64,000 nt of DNA. Source: Sclerotinia nivalis. Lineage: Eukaryota > Ascomycota > Leotiomycetes > Helotiales > Sclerotiniaceae. The notes beneath the pieces are model-generated. The model saw nothing but the letters and a program-made list of their open reading frames with translations, had not been told where the DNA came from and searched no databases. Below are positions 36,198 to 47,123 of this stretch, piece after piece. Positions within the stretch are counted from its first letter, which is position 1. Each line of letters starts with the position of its first letter. Location of the stretch: NCBI GenBank assembly GCA_029531795.1, contig JAPEIS010000016.1:186001-250000 (forward strand), written 5' to 3'. The position numbers were made by a program, and so were the translations under genes.

Positions 36198-38306
36198 ATG
36201 TCTGGGAGCTGCAAGAACAATTCAGACGCAATGACAGGCCCAACAAAAGAGGCTCTTTCAGCTCAATTGGCATCCGAGTCACACAAGAAAGGCACAGTTA
36301 TCGGTATTTATGGAGTTTCCGGATGCGGCAAATCATACACCTTGAACTATTTGAAAAGAATGCTCAAAGATCATCCGTTCGTCTTTTATGATGGCTCCCA
36401 AGTGATCGACGAATGTACTCCGGGTGGTTTGGACGCCTTCAAGAAAATGAGCTCAGAGCAGCAGGAACACTATCAAAAAACTGCTATTCGAAAAATTGGC
36501 GATCAGTCGGCGGAGTTGGAGTGTGCTGCTGTTGTTGCAGGACACTTCATGTTCTGGGAGGAAGGCAATGATCAGCCCGTGCTCGTTTGGAACTCTGCAG
36601 ATGCAGAGGTCTATACACACATAATCTATCTAAACGTACCCCCTACACTTGTTCAGCAAAACCATCTGAATGATAAGGAAAGAACTCGTTCGCCAGCATC
36701 GGTTGAGCATCTCAAGAAGTGGCAGGAGAAAGAGATGGCTGCGTTGCGCGAAAGTTGCTACAACAACGCTGTTTTGCTCATCTGTGTTGAAGGAGCATTA
36801 GGCGAGGTTTTCAAGCTGGTCATGGATTTTCGGAATGATTGCGAGACAAGAAATCTTGAAATCGCCAATGCCATGCTAGCAGACAAGTTTCAATTTTCCA
36901 GAAACCAAGGCTGGCCAGAAACCATGCTAGTCATGGATGGCGATAGAACGTTGGTGGCAGAGGACACTGGCGAACTATTCTGGCAGAAATGGATTGCAAG
37001 GCATGGGTCGGAGACTGCAAAGTACGAAGATCCACTCAAAGTGTTGTTCGGCAGTAAACTAGGCTATTCATATGTAGCATTTCGCCAAGCAGCTCTTGTT
37101 TATGGCGAATTCACGGACGAAGCAGAGTATAATGATATCTGCCAAGAAGTAGCCTCGGTTGTGAACATACACCAAGAATTTGTGTCCTTGCTACAATCCG
37201 TTGCAGAAGAGAAACATATCGGTGCCGTAATCATCAGTTGTGGGCTGCATCGTATTTGGGAAAAGGTTCTAGAGAAGGAAGGCCTATCCAAATCAGTCAA
37301 GGTTATCGCGGGAGGGCGTATCTGGGATGGACCTTGTGATATAGTTGTCACAGCTGCAGTGAAAGCTGACTTGGTCGACAGTTTGCGATTGAGTGCCAGG
37401 ACGTATGTTTGCGCCTTTGGAGATAGTCCACTGGACTTGGGTATGTTAAAGGCGGCAAACAAGGCAATCGTTGTGGTTGGCGAGGTGGATAAGAGGAGCA
37501 AGAAAATGGAAGCAGAGCTACTGAATGCCATCGATAACGACGGCCTTTGTGCATCTCAAGTTATCCTTTCCGACAGTGCATTGCCACGACTGGATACTCA
37601 AAAGCTTCCCTTGATCAAGCTCACCGACCAGAAGTTTTTGGGTTCGATTTTCAACCGCCAAGGTCGGCATGCAAAGCTCCAGGTCTTTCATGCAACGGAT
37701 AAGAACGCTGCGAAGTTGTTGATGACACCCACACGCGATGCGACGAACAAAGGCCCCGCCCTCAGGGACTATCATCGCAGCATGGGTCGCTACCTGGCAA
37801 TTGAGCTCATCTCTGAAGTGATAGGTGTTGAGCCGTACGAAATCCCACATGTTCAAGGTCATCAGACAAGCGGCCATCGATTATTGCACGAGAATCAAAC
37901 ATTGATCGTAGCATTAATGCGCGGTGGAGAACCCATGGCCCTCGGAATAAATGATGCCTTTCCCCTTGCAATGTTCCTCCACGCCAAGGATCCTCAGGAC
38001 ATCATGCCCAAGCACCTTCAAGGGAAGATCACAGTGGTATTGGTAGATTCCGTAATCAACAACGGCAAAACGATTATTGAATTTGTGCAACACATTCGTA
38101 ACTTAAATGCGATCGTTCGCATTGTAGTAGCGGCCGGTGTTGTCCAGGCCCAATCTATCGCTGAAGGGACTGGAATTGTTGCAAACACACTCGTTCAACA
38201 CGGGAATTGCAGCATCGTTGCACTTCGCATTTCCGACAACAAGTTCACGGGCAAAGGGGTTACAGATACAGGTGATCGTTTGTTCAATACGACGCAACTG
38301 ATCTGA
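36198..38306 (+). CDS. Three-domain fusion: P-loop kinase, HAD phosphatase, uracil phosphoribosyltransferase-like
   Basis: A single-exon gene of 702 residues starting MSGSCKNNSD with CACA before the ATG. Residues about 30-215 form a P-loop NTPase/kinase-like domain with Walker A GVSGCGKS (39-46). Residues about 240-430 form a HAD hydrolase of the phosphoserine-phosphatase type: nucleophile block MDGDRT (Asp247, Asp249), motif II-like IISCG and motif IV GDSPLD (408-413). Residues about 475-702 form a uracil-phosphoribosyltransferase-like domain with ALMRGGEPM, VVLVDSVINNGKT (613-625) and the terminal DTGDRLFNT that in UPRT binds uracil. The PRPP loop differs from the usual DxxLATGG pattern. 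Canonical fungal Fur1 is about a third of this size. A role in nucleoside or base salvage is an inference from the domains. No targeting signal is visible. Confidence 0.85.
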   Translation: MSGSCKNNSDAMTGPTKEALSAQLASESHKKGTVIGIYGVSGCGKSYTLNYLKRMLKDHPFVFYDGSQVIDECTPGGLDAFKKMSSEQQEHYQKTAIRKIGDQSAELECAAVVAGHFMFWEEGNDQPVLVWNSADAEVYTHIIYLNVPPTLVQQNHLNDKERTRSPASVEHLKKWQEKEMAALRESCYNNAVLLICVEGALGEVFKLVMDFRNDCETRNLEIANAMLADKFQFSRNQGWPETMLVMDGDRTLVAEDTGELFWQKWIARHGSETAKYEDPLKVLFGSKLGYSYVAFRQAALVYGEFTDEAEYNDICQEVASVVNIHQEFVSLLQSVAEEKHIGAVIISCGLHRIWEKVLEKEGLSKSVKVIAGGRIWDGPCDIVVTAAVKADLVDSLRLSARTYVCAFGDSPLDLGMLKAANKAIVVVGEVDKRSKKMEAELLNAIDNDGLCASQVILSDSALPRLDTQKLPLIKLTDQKFLGSIFNRQGRHAKLQVFHATDKNAAKLLMTPTRDATNKGPALRDYHRSMGRYLAIELISEVIGVEPYEIPHVQGHQTSGHRLLHENQTLIVALMRGGEPMALGINDAFPLAMFLHAKDPQDIMPKHLQGKITVVLVDSVINNGKTIIEFVQHIRNLNAIVRIVVAAGVVQAQSIAEGTGIVANTLVQHGNCSIVALRISDNKFTGKGVTDTGDRLFNTTQLI

Positions 38307-38907
38307 CAGAGCTCTTCAACCAGCGATGTCGCGCGTGGTGGGAGATCTACGATTCTTAGTTGGGGAGAAACTAGAATAGTGGATTAATTCTTACAATGTC
38401 AATTTGCAGATGAAATTTGAAATTTGAATTGAACTTGACGTGTGTATTGTGCCTATTCCCAGCTGGGATAATATCAGCTCTTTCGCTATCTACTAGATAG
38501 GAAGGAACCAGCCATCAAAAACTACGAATTTTTTCAAATGGCATATGTGATGTTCCAATGGCTTGGATCTGTTCCCCTCACACTTGTGGACATGTGAAAT
38601 AGGCAATTTCTAACAGAGCTACGCAGGATCCGCTCCAATGTAGAAAGTCCCTCCCAGACAGAAGATCTGTTGGAAGATAGATTTTTACATATTTCAAAGA
38701 GATGAGTTCAGGTCATTCATATCGGCACAGGCTGGAAAGTAAACGGTTGACAGTTTTCATTAATATATAACCATTGGCTCTCATCAATCACGAGTTATAC
38801 TCGACGTCTCCAGGAAACCTATTTGGTCATATTTAAAATGTCATGATTTGTCTATGGTTACAAGTTTCGCCGTGCAAGCTATGCCAAACGCCACTAAAAT
38901 AGTCACA
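38307..38907. other. Convergent 3' region between fusion gene and RPT5
   Basis: About 600 bases between two convergent genes, expected to contain both 3' UTRs. No coding signal or repeat is visible. Confidence 0.5.
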
Positions 38908-40457
38908 TTATGCGTAGAAGTTGACAGTGTCTGTAATGAGTTAGTATTGAAGAAAACAATGAATAGAGTAGTTGAAACATACCCTTCTTCTTCGCCTGGA
39001 CCTCCGCAATGGCATCGACATAATGTTCGTGACTGATTTTGTTCTTTCCCATTCTAAGAGCAATCATACCTGCTTCCACGCATACCGCCTTCAACTGAGC
39101 TCCACCAAACTCATCCGTACTTCTTGCTAATTCAGGCCAATTGACAGCATCATCAACAGTCATTTTACGGCTGTGAATCTTCAAAATCTGGGCGCGAGCT
39201 TCTTCGTTTGGCAGAGGGAACTCAATCTTTCGATCAAGACGACCGGAACGGAGTAAAGCAGGATCGAGAACATCGACTCTGTTGGTTGCTGCCAATACCT
39301 TGATACGATCATCCGAGGCGAATCCATCAAGTTGATTCAGTAGCTCCAACATAGTTCTTTGTACCTCACGATCTCCACTTTTCTCACTGTCAAAACGCTT
39401 CGTACCAACAGCATCCAATTCATCAATAAAAATGATTGCTGGTGCCTTCTCCTTAGCCAACGCAAAACAATCTCGCACTAGCTTTGCACCATCACCGATG
39501 AACATTTGTACGAGTTGAGGACCGGCGAGTTTGAGGAAAGTTGCATCTGTCTGTGCAGCGCAAGCTCTTGCGAGGAGTGTTTTTCCAGTACCGGGAGGGC
39601 CATACATAAGAGCACCTACAAATGTCAGTATTATCTATTTGTACGCGGATGACATGTATAACAAACCTTTGGGCGCCTTGATGCCAATCTTCTTAAAGCG
39701 ATCAGCTTCCTTCATTGGCCATACAATTGCTTCAACCAACTCCTCAATTTGTTTGTCCAATCCTCCTACATCTGTGTATTTTTCCGTAGGTTTCTCATCG
39801 ACTTCCATCGCCTTGACTCTGCTATCATATTCTGCTGGTAGTGTATCCAGTACGAGATATGAATCCTTGTTGACACCAATCAAATCACCTGGCTTCAGCT
39901 CATCTGGATTTACAAGACCTATTAATGGAAGGAATATGGTTTGTCGAGTGGAAGTCTTGATAACCGCGGATTTTCCGACTCTGGTAGCATCGAGATCGAT
40001 ATTTGCGCCTTCTTCAGCAGATTCAGCTGTTGGGTCAAGATCGAGCAACTCAACAACATTTCCAACAAGGTATGGTAACTGTCTGCAGATTGTTAGTGGT
40101 TTAAGCTGTGATAACAACCTGCAAGTTCGGTAGCTGAACCTACCTGTTATTTTCGATCTTTTCAAGGTTGTCCTTGATCTTTTCCCCCATTGTAGCCTTC
40201 TCATGTGATAAACGTTGAAACTCGCTCTTCATAATTCGGGAATCATTCTCCAAAAGTCGTTTCCTCGTGAGGATATCTTGTGTTCCCAAGCTGTAGATCT
40301 CTTCATCTATTGGATCCTCTTCCTTTTCAGGTTCGGAATCCTTCATTTCAGCATCACCATCATTAGTTTGATCTGGCTTCTTGTCCTTGTCGCCATCGTC
40401 CTTCTTCTCTTCCTTCTGCTCTCTCTCAAGGTCATCGAGATCTTCTAATGTAGACAT
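38908..40457 (-). CDS. RPT5: 26S proteasome regulatory ATPase subunit Rpt5
   Basis: Four exons, 40457-40144, 40082-39667, 39615-38983 and 38930-38908, join to 461 residues. The N-terminus is a charged coiled coil ([18 protein letters not shown]), as in proteasomal Rpt subunits, followed by an OB-type segment ([17 protein letters not shown]). The AAA+ domain has Walker A GPPGTGKT (249-256, assembled by splicing [14 protein letters not shown]...APKG to ALMYGPP), Walker [12 protein letters not shown], sensor [15 protein letters not shown] and arginine finger LRSGRLDRK. The last exon is only 23 nt and encodes the terminal DTVNFYA, whose FYA end is the HbYX-type tail that docks into the 20S alpha ring. 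Acts in the 19S base, cytosol and nucleus. Introns are 61, 51 and 52 nt. Confidence 0.96.
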
Positions 40458-41555
40458 TTTATAGTTGAAGTTGTGATTGACGAATTCGAAAAGGGCGTAT
40501 GAGGTGAGGGTGTAAAGAGAATGGTGATGGGATGGAATAACAGTAAATGTATTGAGTTGTGAATATTGTTTGAATACCTAAGAGCTTCCAAACCGACCTG
40601 GAGCTTCGGCGCGATCCATTAGCGAGCAACTTAATACTTGTAAGGCAACCAAAAGAAGGCGTGGCTCAAGGCTGACAAAAAAGTTAATTGAGCCACGTGA
40701 TACTATTACAAATTTAGAAATTTTAGTAGGGACACCGATGCGGCTGACATTCTTTGTTTTTGTGAGAATCTTCTCTTCCTTTTTCGACCTCAACCACAAC
40801 CTCTTCGACAACCACTACCGCTCGCTCGCACCATCAACAGAAGACTGTAACATTATCGTTCTTGAACAATCACAAAGTTGCCGGTCATCTTTACGACGAT
40901 AATTCTGACAGCTTCCAATAACGATTTTTGATACATTATTCACGGACGCCTTCACTGGTCATTTGTTCTGCGAAAATCTTCAAATACGTCGACGAAAGCA
41001 GCAAGCGCATCTTCCCATCCCACAGTATTCTACTTTACAACACCTAATCTATTTGACTTGAAGTTCACCTGACGAGGGTCGCGCATTCAGTTGAATTACA
41101 TCCTTTTTCGAGACGATAAATCGCATCTCGATAGGTTTTTGACGTTGCCAAAGCAGTTTACATCACATCGACTCGCCACACGCGTCTTCTCTATACCGAT
41201 TTTTTTACTCTACAATATCTACCGTCAATACACGTATTTTATCTTCTTTCTCGATACTCAGTTCACCTTCAGTTTGACCGAGTTTTTGAATCACACGTCA
41301 AGGGACCCTTGATTACCGTTATCGGACTCGTCTCGATTCACCAACGCACCTTAATTTCCCCACAATACCGCCAAACTGCATTCTCCGCTTTTCATAAAGC
41401 TTTCAACTACACTTCTCTGCGATAAACCTACAGGGGATATCAGAACCCGTCTAGCTGTCACGAAGAAAAGAACACAAGTCCGTCGTAAGCCGAAGAGACG
41501 TCCCGTATTTGACAAACTTGACAATATCTATCGACCAAAACACTACAAACCAAAG
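40458..41555. other. Divergent promoter region RPT5 / TFIIB gene
   Basis: About 1.1 kb between two divergent housekeeping genes, with a long leader likely on the TFIIB side. Open frames at 40578-40811 (-) and 41091-41312 (+) have no family resemblance and I do not call them. No repeat is visible. Confidence 0.5.
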
Positions 41556-42663
41556 ATGATGGCCCCGCCACCATTGGACAAGACAACAGAATGGAGTCAG
41601 AATTTGAACGTCACCGTTATGTGCAAGGACTGCAAGGAGATTCCACCAAATCTCGTTGAGGAATTTTCTTCCGGAGACTTGGTCTGCGATACATGTGGTG
41701 TAGTTATTGGTGATCGAATTGTTGACACCCGCTCTGAATGGCGTACATTCTCCAACGATGACCAGGGGAACGATGATCCATCTCGTGTTGGTGACGCTGC
41801 TAATCCTCTTTTGAACGGTTCTCAACTTTCCACAACAATTGCATTTGGCGATAGCAGCGTACGCAGTCGGGAACTTTACCGTGCTCAAGGTAAACAAGGT
41901 ACAGATAAATCAACCAAGGCTTTACTTGCGGCTTACAAGGAGATCGGTGCTCACTGCGACGCCGTTAATATTCCAAAGAACGTTTCCGATACCGCGAAGC
42001 ATCTTTTTAAACTTGTCGATGACGCTAAAGCCTTCAAAGGTAAATCCCAAGAAGCCATCATCGCTGGCTGTATCTTTATCGCTTGCCGTCAGTGCGATGT
42101 CCCTAGAACCTTCCGTGAAATTTACGCCTTGACAAAGGTTTCGAAGAAGGATATTGGTAGAACTTTCAAAGCACTTGAGAAATTCTTTGCTTCAGATAGT
42201 TCAGCCAAGAAGGCGAGGGCTGAAGCTACTGGTGGTAAGTCGTATAAGCTGATGATCTTATACTGGTATATATTAACATTGCTTTCAAGCTCTTGCAGCT
42301 CCAGATGGTTACCAAACAACCACGTCAACCAATGCCAAAGACCTCTGTACTCGTTACTGCAGTCAACTTGGTCTCAAGAGCCAACAGTTCGTCAAAATAT
42401 CCCAAGGCCTCGCTGAAAAGGTTTCTACCGTCGGTGATCTCGCTGGTAGATCACCTTTATCAGTTGCAGCCGCTTGCATCTATATGGCATCGGCTCTTCT
42501 CGGGAAGCCAAAGTCTGCAAAGGATATATCCCAAGTAGCTGGTGTTAGCGATGGTACTATTCGTACGGCTTACAAATACTTGTATGCCGATCGAGAGAAA
42601 CTCATCGAACCTGAGTGGATTGCTGATGGCAAGGGCAAAATGGAGAACCTACCGGTCAGTTAA
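41556..42663 (+). CDS. SUA7: Transcription initiation factor IIB
   Basis: Two exons, 41556-42234 and 42299-42663, join across a 64-nt intron to 347 residues, close to yeast Sua7 (345). The zinc ribbon is MCKDC...LVCDTCGVV (Cys23, Cys26, Cys44, Cys47). The B-reader/linker DTRSEWRTFSND follows, then two cyclin-like repeats. The first contains AAYKEIGAHCDAVNIP and GCIFIACRQCDVPRTFREI. The second, completed by exon 2, contains LCTRYCSQLGLKSQQ, SVAAACIYMASALLG and ISQVAGVSDGTIRTAYKYLY. TFIIB bridges TBP on promoter DNA and RNA polymerase II in the nucleus. The start is the first of two adjacent ATGs; the second would be equally good. Divergent from RPT5. Confidence 0.96.
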
Positions 42664-43639
42664 GTGGGTGATACCACAAGACCTACTGGGGATCTTTTGC
42701 TATGGGATTGAGAGATTATTAAGGCAAACTCAGGCGTGGCTAATCTTTCTTTTGCTTTTTGATTGTGGGAAGGATTGATGCTTTGGCGTAATGGCCTTAT
42801 TCGAGTTTTGAGTTACAGTTACAGGGCGAGAATGGACCGAAAATGTCCTGGATTCTAGAGTTCGCGAGTTTGCTTACTGGCGCGGAGAGATAGGTTTGAA
42901 AGGTTTAGGGCTCACCTTTGAGAGCTTTTTTCTTACATCGACGACATTAAAAATGGGTTCGTTTTAATAAGGTTTAGATAGGAATGCATCTGCCCCATGA
43001 ACTTGAGTACAACTAATGTGATCCCATGTGCCAACGCTTTCCATTATGACTATGTGACATGTAAATTTACTCACAAAGCATTTCAATGCCTAAATTATTC
43101 TCAACGATTGAAATTGAAGGAGAAGAAAGTCGTAGGAGAATCGCAGCGTCTGAGTCTGAACAATTCCCCATGTTTGAAAAATTGCTCCGCAGGGGGTCTA
43201 GGTCTGGACTCTAGAGATTTGCCTTCCCTATCCATCTGGCGCCAAATTCACCCCTTGGGCTATATTCCTTAAAAAACTATATCCCATAGGTATTTAGGTA
43301 TTGGACAAAGGGAAATATGAGTGATGTTTTAAGTCTTGATGTAAACATGTAATTCTAATTGTGATGATGTTGACGTTACTCTAGTGCAGCATGTATTAAG
43401 TTATGCTTTCTCCTTTCTCCGAAGATACCTCGGTATGTGAGAAATGGCCGAAGTGTGGGGATCATGAACGGAATTCCGGGGTAGCTACGAGTACTCAAGT
43501 AAAGCTCTCTGGTGCTCCTGTCTTTTATCTTTTATCTCTTATCCCATATTCTTCAATCCAAGTCTCAATCCTCGAGAATCAAATCTTTCAGAAAAGAAAA
43601 AAGACAATAATAGTCAAATCAGTACATACAACCATCAAA
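42664..43639. other. Intergenic region between TFIIB gene and hydratase
   Basis: About 975 bases holding the TFIIB 3' UTR and the hydratase promoter. The frame at 42997-43272 has no domain features. Nothing else is visible. Confidence 0.45.
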
Positions 43640-44854
43640 ATGTCTGGTCCAGGAGCTGGTTTCGAATATCCCCCAGAGGAGGTTTCTTGGTTAACCAGAG
43701 ATGTTTTGCTCTTTGCCAACAGCATTGGATGTACGAATGATGAGCTACACTTCTTATACGTATGTATCTGATATTCAATTGAAAATGACATATTCTAATA
43801 AAGTCGTAGGAATTACATCCTAACTTTGCTGTCTTCCCAACTTATCCTGTTCTTCTTCGTAAGGTCGTCCTTCCTTTCCTTCCGCCAATCAGCTAACATC
43901 TCCCAAGCATTCAAAAATACAACCCAAGAAGTAATTGACTTTTATGCCGCCTCCTCTGCAACTCCGATTCCAGGTGTGCCAAAATTCGACTACACACGTG
44001 TCCTTGATGGAGGTCGTTCAATGACTTTTCTCAAACCACTCCCTCCTACCTCCGCTGGTAAAACATTTGAACTCCGCTCTAAAGTAATCGGTGTATATGA
44101 TAAAGGGAAATCTGGCACGGTTGTCGAAATGCAACAGGAGATCGTAGATAAAAAGAGCGGAGAGGTTTATAGCAGGGCTGTTGGGTCTTCATTCTTTGTT
44201 GGTCAGGGTAATTGGAATGGACCTAAGGGTCCGGCGACTCAAAATTTCCCTCCTCCGGAAGGAAAGAAGCCGGATGCTGTGATGGAACATCAGACTACTA
44301 AGGAGAGTGCATTGTTATATAGGTATGATTCTACTTTATCACTAAATGTTGTGGTCTCTGACTAATGGGCTTGAAATGGCAGATTGAACGGTGATTATAA
44401 TCCCCTACACGCAACGCCGGAGCCAGGTCAGAAGATGGGGTTCGGAGGACCTATCATGCATGGTCTTTCATCATGGAATTTTACTGCTCATGCAATTCTT
44501 AAAGCTATTGGTGGTAGTGACCCAAAGAACATCAAAGAATTCTCATGTCGATTTGCATCACCGGTCAAACCTGGTGATAAATTAATCATCGAGATCTGGA
44601 AAACAGGAGAAATCAAAGAAGGATGGGAAGAAATTCGATTCATCACCAAAGTGGAAGGTGGAAAGGTTTGCTTGAGTAATGGAAGAGCTTTAATGAAGCC
44701 TGTGGGCGGCAATTCAAGCAGCGGAGATGGGAAAATGTTGGATCAGGATATGGCTAGTATTAAGGCAAATTCTGGTTCGAAGACTGGTGGGGCTGCAAAT
44801 ACTCCCGGGTCTGCAGCCAGAGAAGAGAGTAAGGCTCAGAAGAGCAAATTGTAG
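43640..44854 (+). CDS. Peroxisomal MaoC-like enoyl-CoA hydratase 2
   Basis: Four exons, 43640-43759, 43810-43858, 43908-44322 and 44383-44854, join to 351 residues. Exon 2 is only 49 nt (ELHPNFAVFPTYPVLL). The N-terminal half is a hotdog-like domain (WLTRDVLLFANSIGCTNDEL, YTRVLDGGRSMTFLKPLP, VEMQQEIVDKKSGE). The C-terminal half carries the hydratase-2 signature LNGDYNPLHATPE (Asp199, His204) and GFGGPIMHGLSSW, followed by FSCRFASPVKPGDKL. A Ser/Gly/Ala linker leads to the terminal tripeptide SKL, a perfect peroxisomal targeting signal type 1. The enzyme should hydrate trans-2-enoyl-CoA to (3R)-hydroxyacyl-CoA in peroxisomal beta-oxidation, as the hydratase of Fox2-type proteins does. Here it is a stand-alone protein. 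Introns are 50, 49 and 60 nt. Confidence 0.92.
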
Positions 44855-45284
44855 TGTATGTTCTTGGCATCTAAGTTGGGATGGGGTAGGATATAATTTA
44901 AGGGATATTATTGGATCCCTATAAGCACTCTTCAAACATCAGACTTGTGCTACTATAGACTGCTTTAAGTTGTAAGAACAAAGCAGTATAGAATAATTAT
45001 CGAATAGTGTTTGTTCAGATTTTGAACTATTGAAAGTTTGAGTGTCCCTTAATCACACAAAGACTACAGTGTCAAGATAGGATTCGGATAGTATCTGAAC
45101 AACATATACAGTACATCTATAACTGAGATGCAATTTTAAGTAAAGATTTTATTCTATACCATCAACTATCAACTTCCTAACAACTATCCAGACAAAAACT
45201 CATACAATCATCTAGATAAAAAAAAACATTTTCAAGAAGTCTTCTAAGTTCTACACAAACCTTACAGCACCAACAACTGCAAAA
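44855..45284. other. Short intergenic region upstream of coiled-coil gene
   Basis: About 430 bases with the hydratase 3' UTR and the promoter of the next gene. Nothing else is visible. Confidence 0.45.
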
Positions 45285-46061
45285 ATGGCAGACGTCACCT
45301 GGGCCCAAAGCGAAATCACCTTCCTCAACAAAATAGTCAACAGCACCGAAGGCAACGCTCGAAAATCCAAATGGGCACCCATCGCCCGAGCAATGAATTC
45401 CGAACAACCCAAGCATCTGCGCGGCGGTGAACTTTTTGAGCAAGATCCCTGGCCACGGCGGGTATACACTCCCCAAAAAGTCTACACCAAATGGAGGTCC
45501 AGTCAGCGAGATGCACAAATCGAAGCACGGGTTCAAGAAATCGCGGCTTCAAAGGCGTTGGAGGAAACCAAAGTCGCTAGGGAGAACTTGGAGACGACTT
45601 TGAAAGCCATGGAAGACATGGCGGCATCGGACGGAAGGGGGTTTCCGTCAATCTCCGAGCAGGAGTTTGTAGAAGAGCTTGACGAGGAGTGGGAGTTTTT
45701 AAAAGAGCTTGACGAGGAGTGGGAGAGGTTGAACGAGATTGAGGACGAGCAATTGGAGTTTGTAAAAGAGCTTGACGAGGAGTGGGAGTTTTTAAAAGAG
45801 CTTGACGAGGAGCAATTGGAGATTTTGAAAAAGCTTCGGAAGGCGAAGAAAGAACCCGAAGTCGCTGAGGAATTCGAAGTGGCGAAGAAAACTGATGAGG
45901 ATATAGTGAGAGAGCTTCAGTGGAAGTTGGAGAGGGCTTTGAATGCCTTGCCAGACTTGGACGAAACGTTGGGAATCGAGTTTTTGAAAGGGGTTGAGGA
46001 GGAGTTGGAGAGCTTGAGATTGTTTTTCGAGGCGAAGGATAGGGATGAGTCCCCTCAGTGA
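45285..46061 (+). CDS. Acidic coiled-coil protein with SANT/Myb-like N-terminus
   Basis: A single-exon gene of 258 residues, ATG in AAA context. The first 70 residues (TWAQSEITFLNKIVN, KWAPIARAMNSEQPK, YTPQKVYTKWRSSQ) have Trp spacing reminiscent of a SANT/Myb-like fold; this is a weak assignment. Residues about 80-245 are predicted coiled coil, very rich in Glu and Leu. Within it ELDEEWEFLK-type decapeptides repeat: EFVEELDEEW, EFLKELDEEW, ERLNEIEDEQL, EFVKELDEEW, EFLKELDEEQL. At DNA level the block starting at 45663 recurs 93 bp downstream almost unchanged, so this is a recent tandem duplication. No function can be named. Confidence 0.7.
   Translation: MADVTWAQSEITFLNKIVNSTEGNARKSKWAPIARAMNSEQPKHLRGGELFEQDPWPRRVYTPQKVYTKWRSSQRDAQIEARVQEIAASKALEETKVARENLETTLKAMEDMAASDGRGFPSISEQEFVEELDEEWEFLKELDEEWERLNEIEDEQLEFVKELDEEWEFLKELDEEQLEILKKLRKAKKEPEVAEEFEVAKKTDEDIVRELQWKLERALNALPDLDETLGIEFLKGVEEELESLRLFFEAKDRDESPQ
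45663..45830 (+). repeat. In-frame tandem duplication, 93-bp unit built of 30-33-bp subunits
   Basis: Within the coiled-coil gene a 93-bp unit starting at 45663 repeats at 45756. Each unit is itself made of 30-bp modules containing GAGCTTGACGAGGAGTGG. All units are multiples of three and keep the reading frame and heptad-like spacing. Confidence 0.9.
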
Positions 46062-47123
46062 GTTAGTTCTCTTTGTCTCGATCGCTTGGTTTAACTTTCA
46101 TTCAAATACTGGTGGTTCTCGTATCATTGGTATGTAAGCAAGTGCTAAGCAACATGATTTAGGTATCTTTGAGGCAGGCCCGCAAAGATACCTAGTTATG
46201 GAGTTGTAGGTCAGCATGTTTTTCTTTCTTTCTTTCTTCCTTTCTTTCCGATCATCTACCAAATTGACCAATTTCCTAAATTCAAATTTATATAAACCCC
46301 AAAAAAATACGTTCTTTTAATTATTCTTTGTGATTTCTTTGTGATATTCCCTCTTGTTTCACTTGAATGCCTTTGATGTTGTCTTTGAACTATGTGAATA
46401 ATGTCTTGTGAAAACAAGTGTCTGTTTCCGTCTTTGTCATCTTACTCTTTGAAGGAGAGAAGAAAAGTATGTTGGATGAGTTTGTGAGGGTAGTGTTGGC
46501 TCCTTCTCATGTCTACGACTTTGATGTCTCTTCCATTTTTACTCTCCTATATCCAATATCTATACCCTCCTTTAAACTGAATCGATGATCGAAAAAGTAG
46601 TAACACTCGAAACTTAAGCATTCTAAAAATGGAAAGAACTCATTTTCTGGGTCATGCAGGCCCAATACAGCTTAAAGATGCTTCGAAGCTCGAGAAATAT
46701 TATGATAGGAATACATATGTACATGCTTATATGTACATGCTTTAGCCTGCCTCCATGCATTTGTGGTTCCTAATGAAATGCCCGCTTCGTGCTCGGCATG
46801 GGTTATCCTGCTATCATTGAGCGTGCAATTTTTGCCATTGGGACGATACACTTCTGATAATTAATAATCCTGAGTATTGAAAAACATACTGTGTTGGGAA
46901 GTCTCGATGATAAACCAATCTCAAATTCTCTTCGAATTGGAAAAACGGCCCAAATTGTTCATCTTCATACTGCTCATCGCTGCAAACAATCGCATACCAA
47001 CCCCAGCTCTATACTTTTCCCTCCGCAATGACTACTACTTTTTTAATAACCTCTCCGTCACAAATCTCTGTCACTAAATGTGCAACAAAGACAAGCATTA
47101 GTGTGTACAATTCCTCATTATCA
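46062..47123. other. Convergent intergenic region
   Basis: About 1.06 kb between the coiled-coil gene and the kinase-like gene, which face each other. It holds a TTTC microsatellite at 46220-46249. The frame at 46877-47077 has no features. No RNA gene is visible. Confidence 0.45.
46220..46249. repeat. (TTTC)n microsatellite
   Basis: About seven consecutive TTTC-type units in the 3' region of the coiled-coil gene. Confidence 0.75.
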
